Assembly (NCBI GenBank): GCA_003230635.1
Contig: QIFF01000198.1
Span: forward strand, 1 to 6,006
Direction: 5' to 3'
Source: a bacterium
GTDB lineage: Bacteria > SZUA-182
Length of the DNA: 6,006 nt
The translations under genes and the position numbers were made by a program. Each line of letters opens with the position of its first letter. Position 1 is the first letter of the stretch. This document shows, piece by piece, positions 5,785-6,006 of the stretch. The notes below the pieces were generated by a model. It saw only the letters and a list, made by a program, of their open reading frames with translations, was not told the DNA's origin and made no database searches.

Positions 5785-6006
5785 CTATTGACCCTTTTTC
5801 TCCTGGGCCGCCATCTCCGCATTCAAGTCATGAATCATCTTTTTCACCTGTTCGGCCTGCATCCCCCCCGGCATCAGTTTAAGAAATTGATTCCAGGCCT
5901 CCTTGGCCCCGGTCAGGTCATTTTTATCCCCCTTGAGAATAATCCCCAGGTTTAGAAAGGCTATGATGTGGTTGAGGTCGCTTTTATTTACCTTATGCAG
6001 TACCTC
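5785..6006 (-). CDS. C-terminal end of a TPR-like helical protein (partial)
   Basis: Only the last 73 codons are inside the window, ending at TAG 5787-5785. Residues AFLNLGIILKGDKNDLTGAK (16-35) followed by EAWNQFLKLMP (36-46) have the small/large residue spacing of a tetratricopeptide helix pair. QAEQVKKMIHDLNAEM (50-65) looks like the capping helix often seen after the last TPR, and the end is polar (AAQEKKGQ). TPR proteins are protein-binding scaffolds; neither the rest of the protein nor its role can be told from here. It is 122 bp upstream of aroC, with two hairpins in the gap. A different helical repeat cannot be excluded. Confidence 0.65.
   Translation of the reverse strand, partial: EVLHKVNKSDLNHIIAFLNLGIILKGDKNDLTGAKEAWNQFLKLMPGGMQAEQVKKMIHDLNAEMAAQEKKGQ

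Noticed and set aside
5707..5955. An 82-codon plus-strand frame across the aroC leader and the TPR-like gene end
   Set aside because: It starts inside a hairpin, lacks a good ribosome site, and mostly overlaps the TPR-like reading frame, which makes better protein sense.

Overview
The window is a single co-directional block read entirely on the minus strand. In transcription order (right to left) it holds the 3' end of a TPR-like helical protein gene, aroC (chorismate synthase), a gene for a protein built from ten tandem 39-residue beta-propeller repeats, a gene for an exported DUF4124/retropepsin-like/coiled-coil protein, purQ, and the first 444 codons of purL. No tRNA, rRNA, CRISPR array, transposase or phage gene is visible.

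Organism: by eye the DNA is moderately GC-rich. The PurQ plus small-PurL pair, the 385-residue AroC of the longer bacterial type, the DUF4124 exported protein with a retropepsin domain, and REP-like intergenic palindromes (one with a CCCTCTCCCC/GGGGAGAGGG core) together suggest an environmental Gram-negative bacterium, perhaps of the Desulfobacterota (former Deltaproteobacteria). This is a soft inference; no marker gene here fixes the taxonomy.

Layout: 1-2030 is a purine biosynthesis pair (purQ and purL overlap by one base, TAATG) that makes most of FGAM synthase; the third subunit gene, purS, is not at its common position. 2052-2969 is the exported protease-like gene, only 21 bp ahead of purQ. 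2981-3076 is almost wholly palindromic: two inverted, diverged hairpins flank a GC-rich hairpin. 3077-4423 is the propeller gene. 4424-4504 is an 81-bp spacer with no clear signal. 4505-5662 is aroC. 5663-5784 is a structured aroC leader with two inverted GTAA/TTAC-loop hairpins and a perfect 11-bp tandem duplication that reaches into the aroC start. 5785-6006 is the end of the TPR-like gene.

How it fits together: aroC and purQL are housekeeping anabolic genes with no direct biochemical link to the two middle genes, which look like accessory proteins of unknown function. Shared orientation and short gaps allow partial co-transcription. The least ordinary features are the two BIME-like hairpin pairs with compensatory base changes, the 11-bp duplication at the aroC start that creates an overlapping MLR-stop mini-ORF, and the repeat-block duplication history inside the propeller gene. 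I see no convincing new defence or mobile system.
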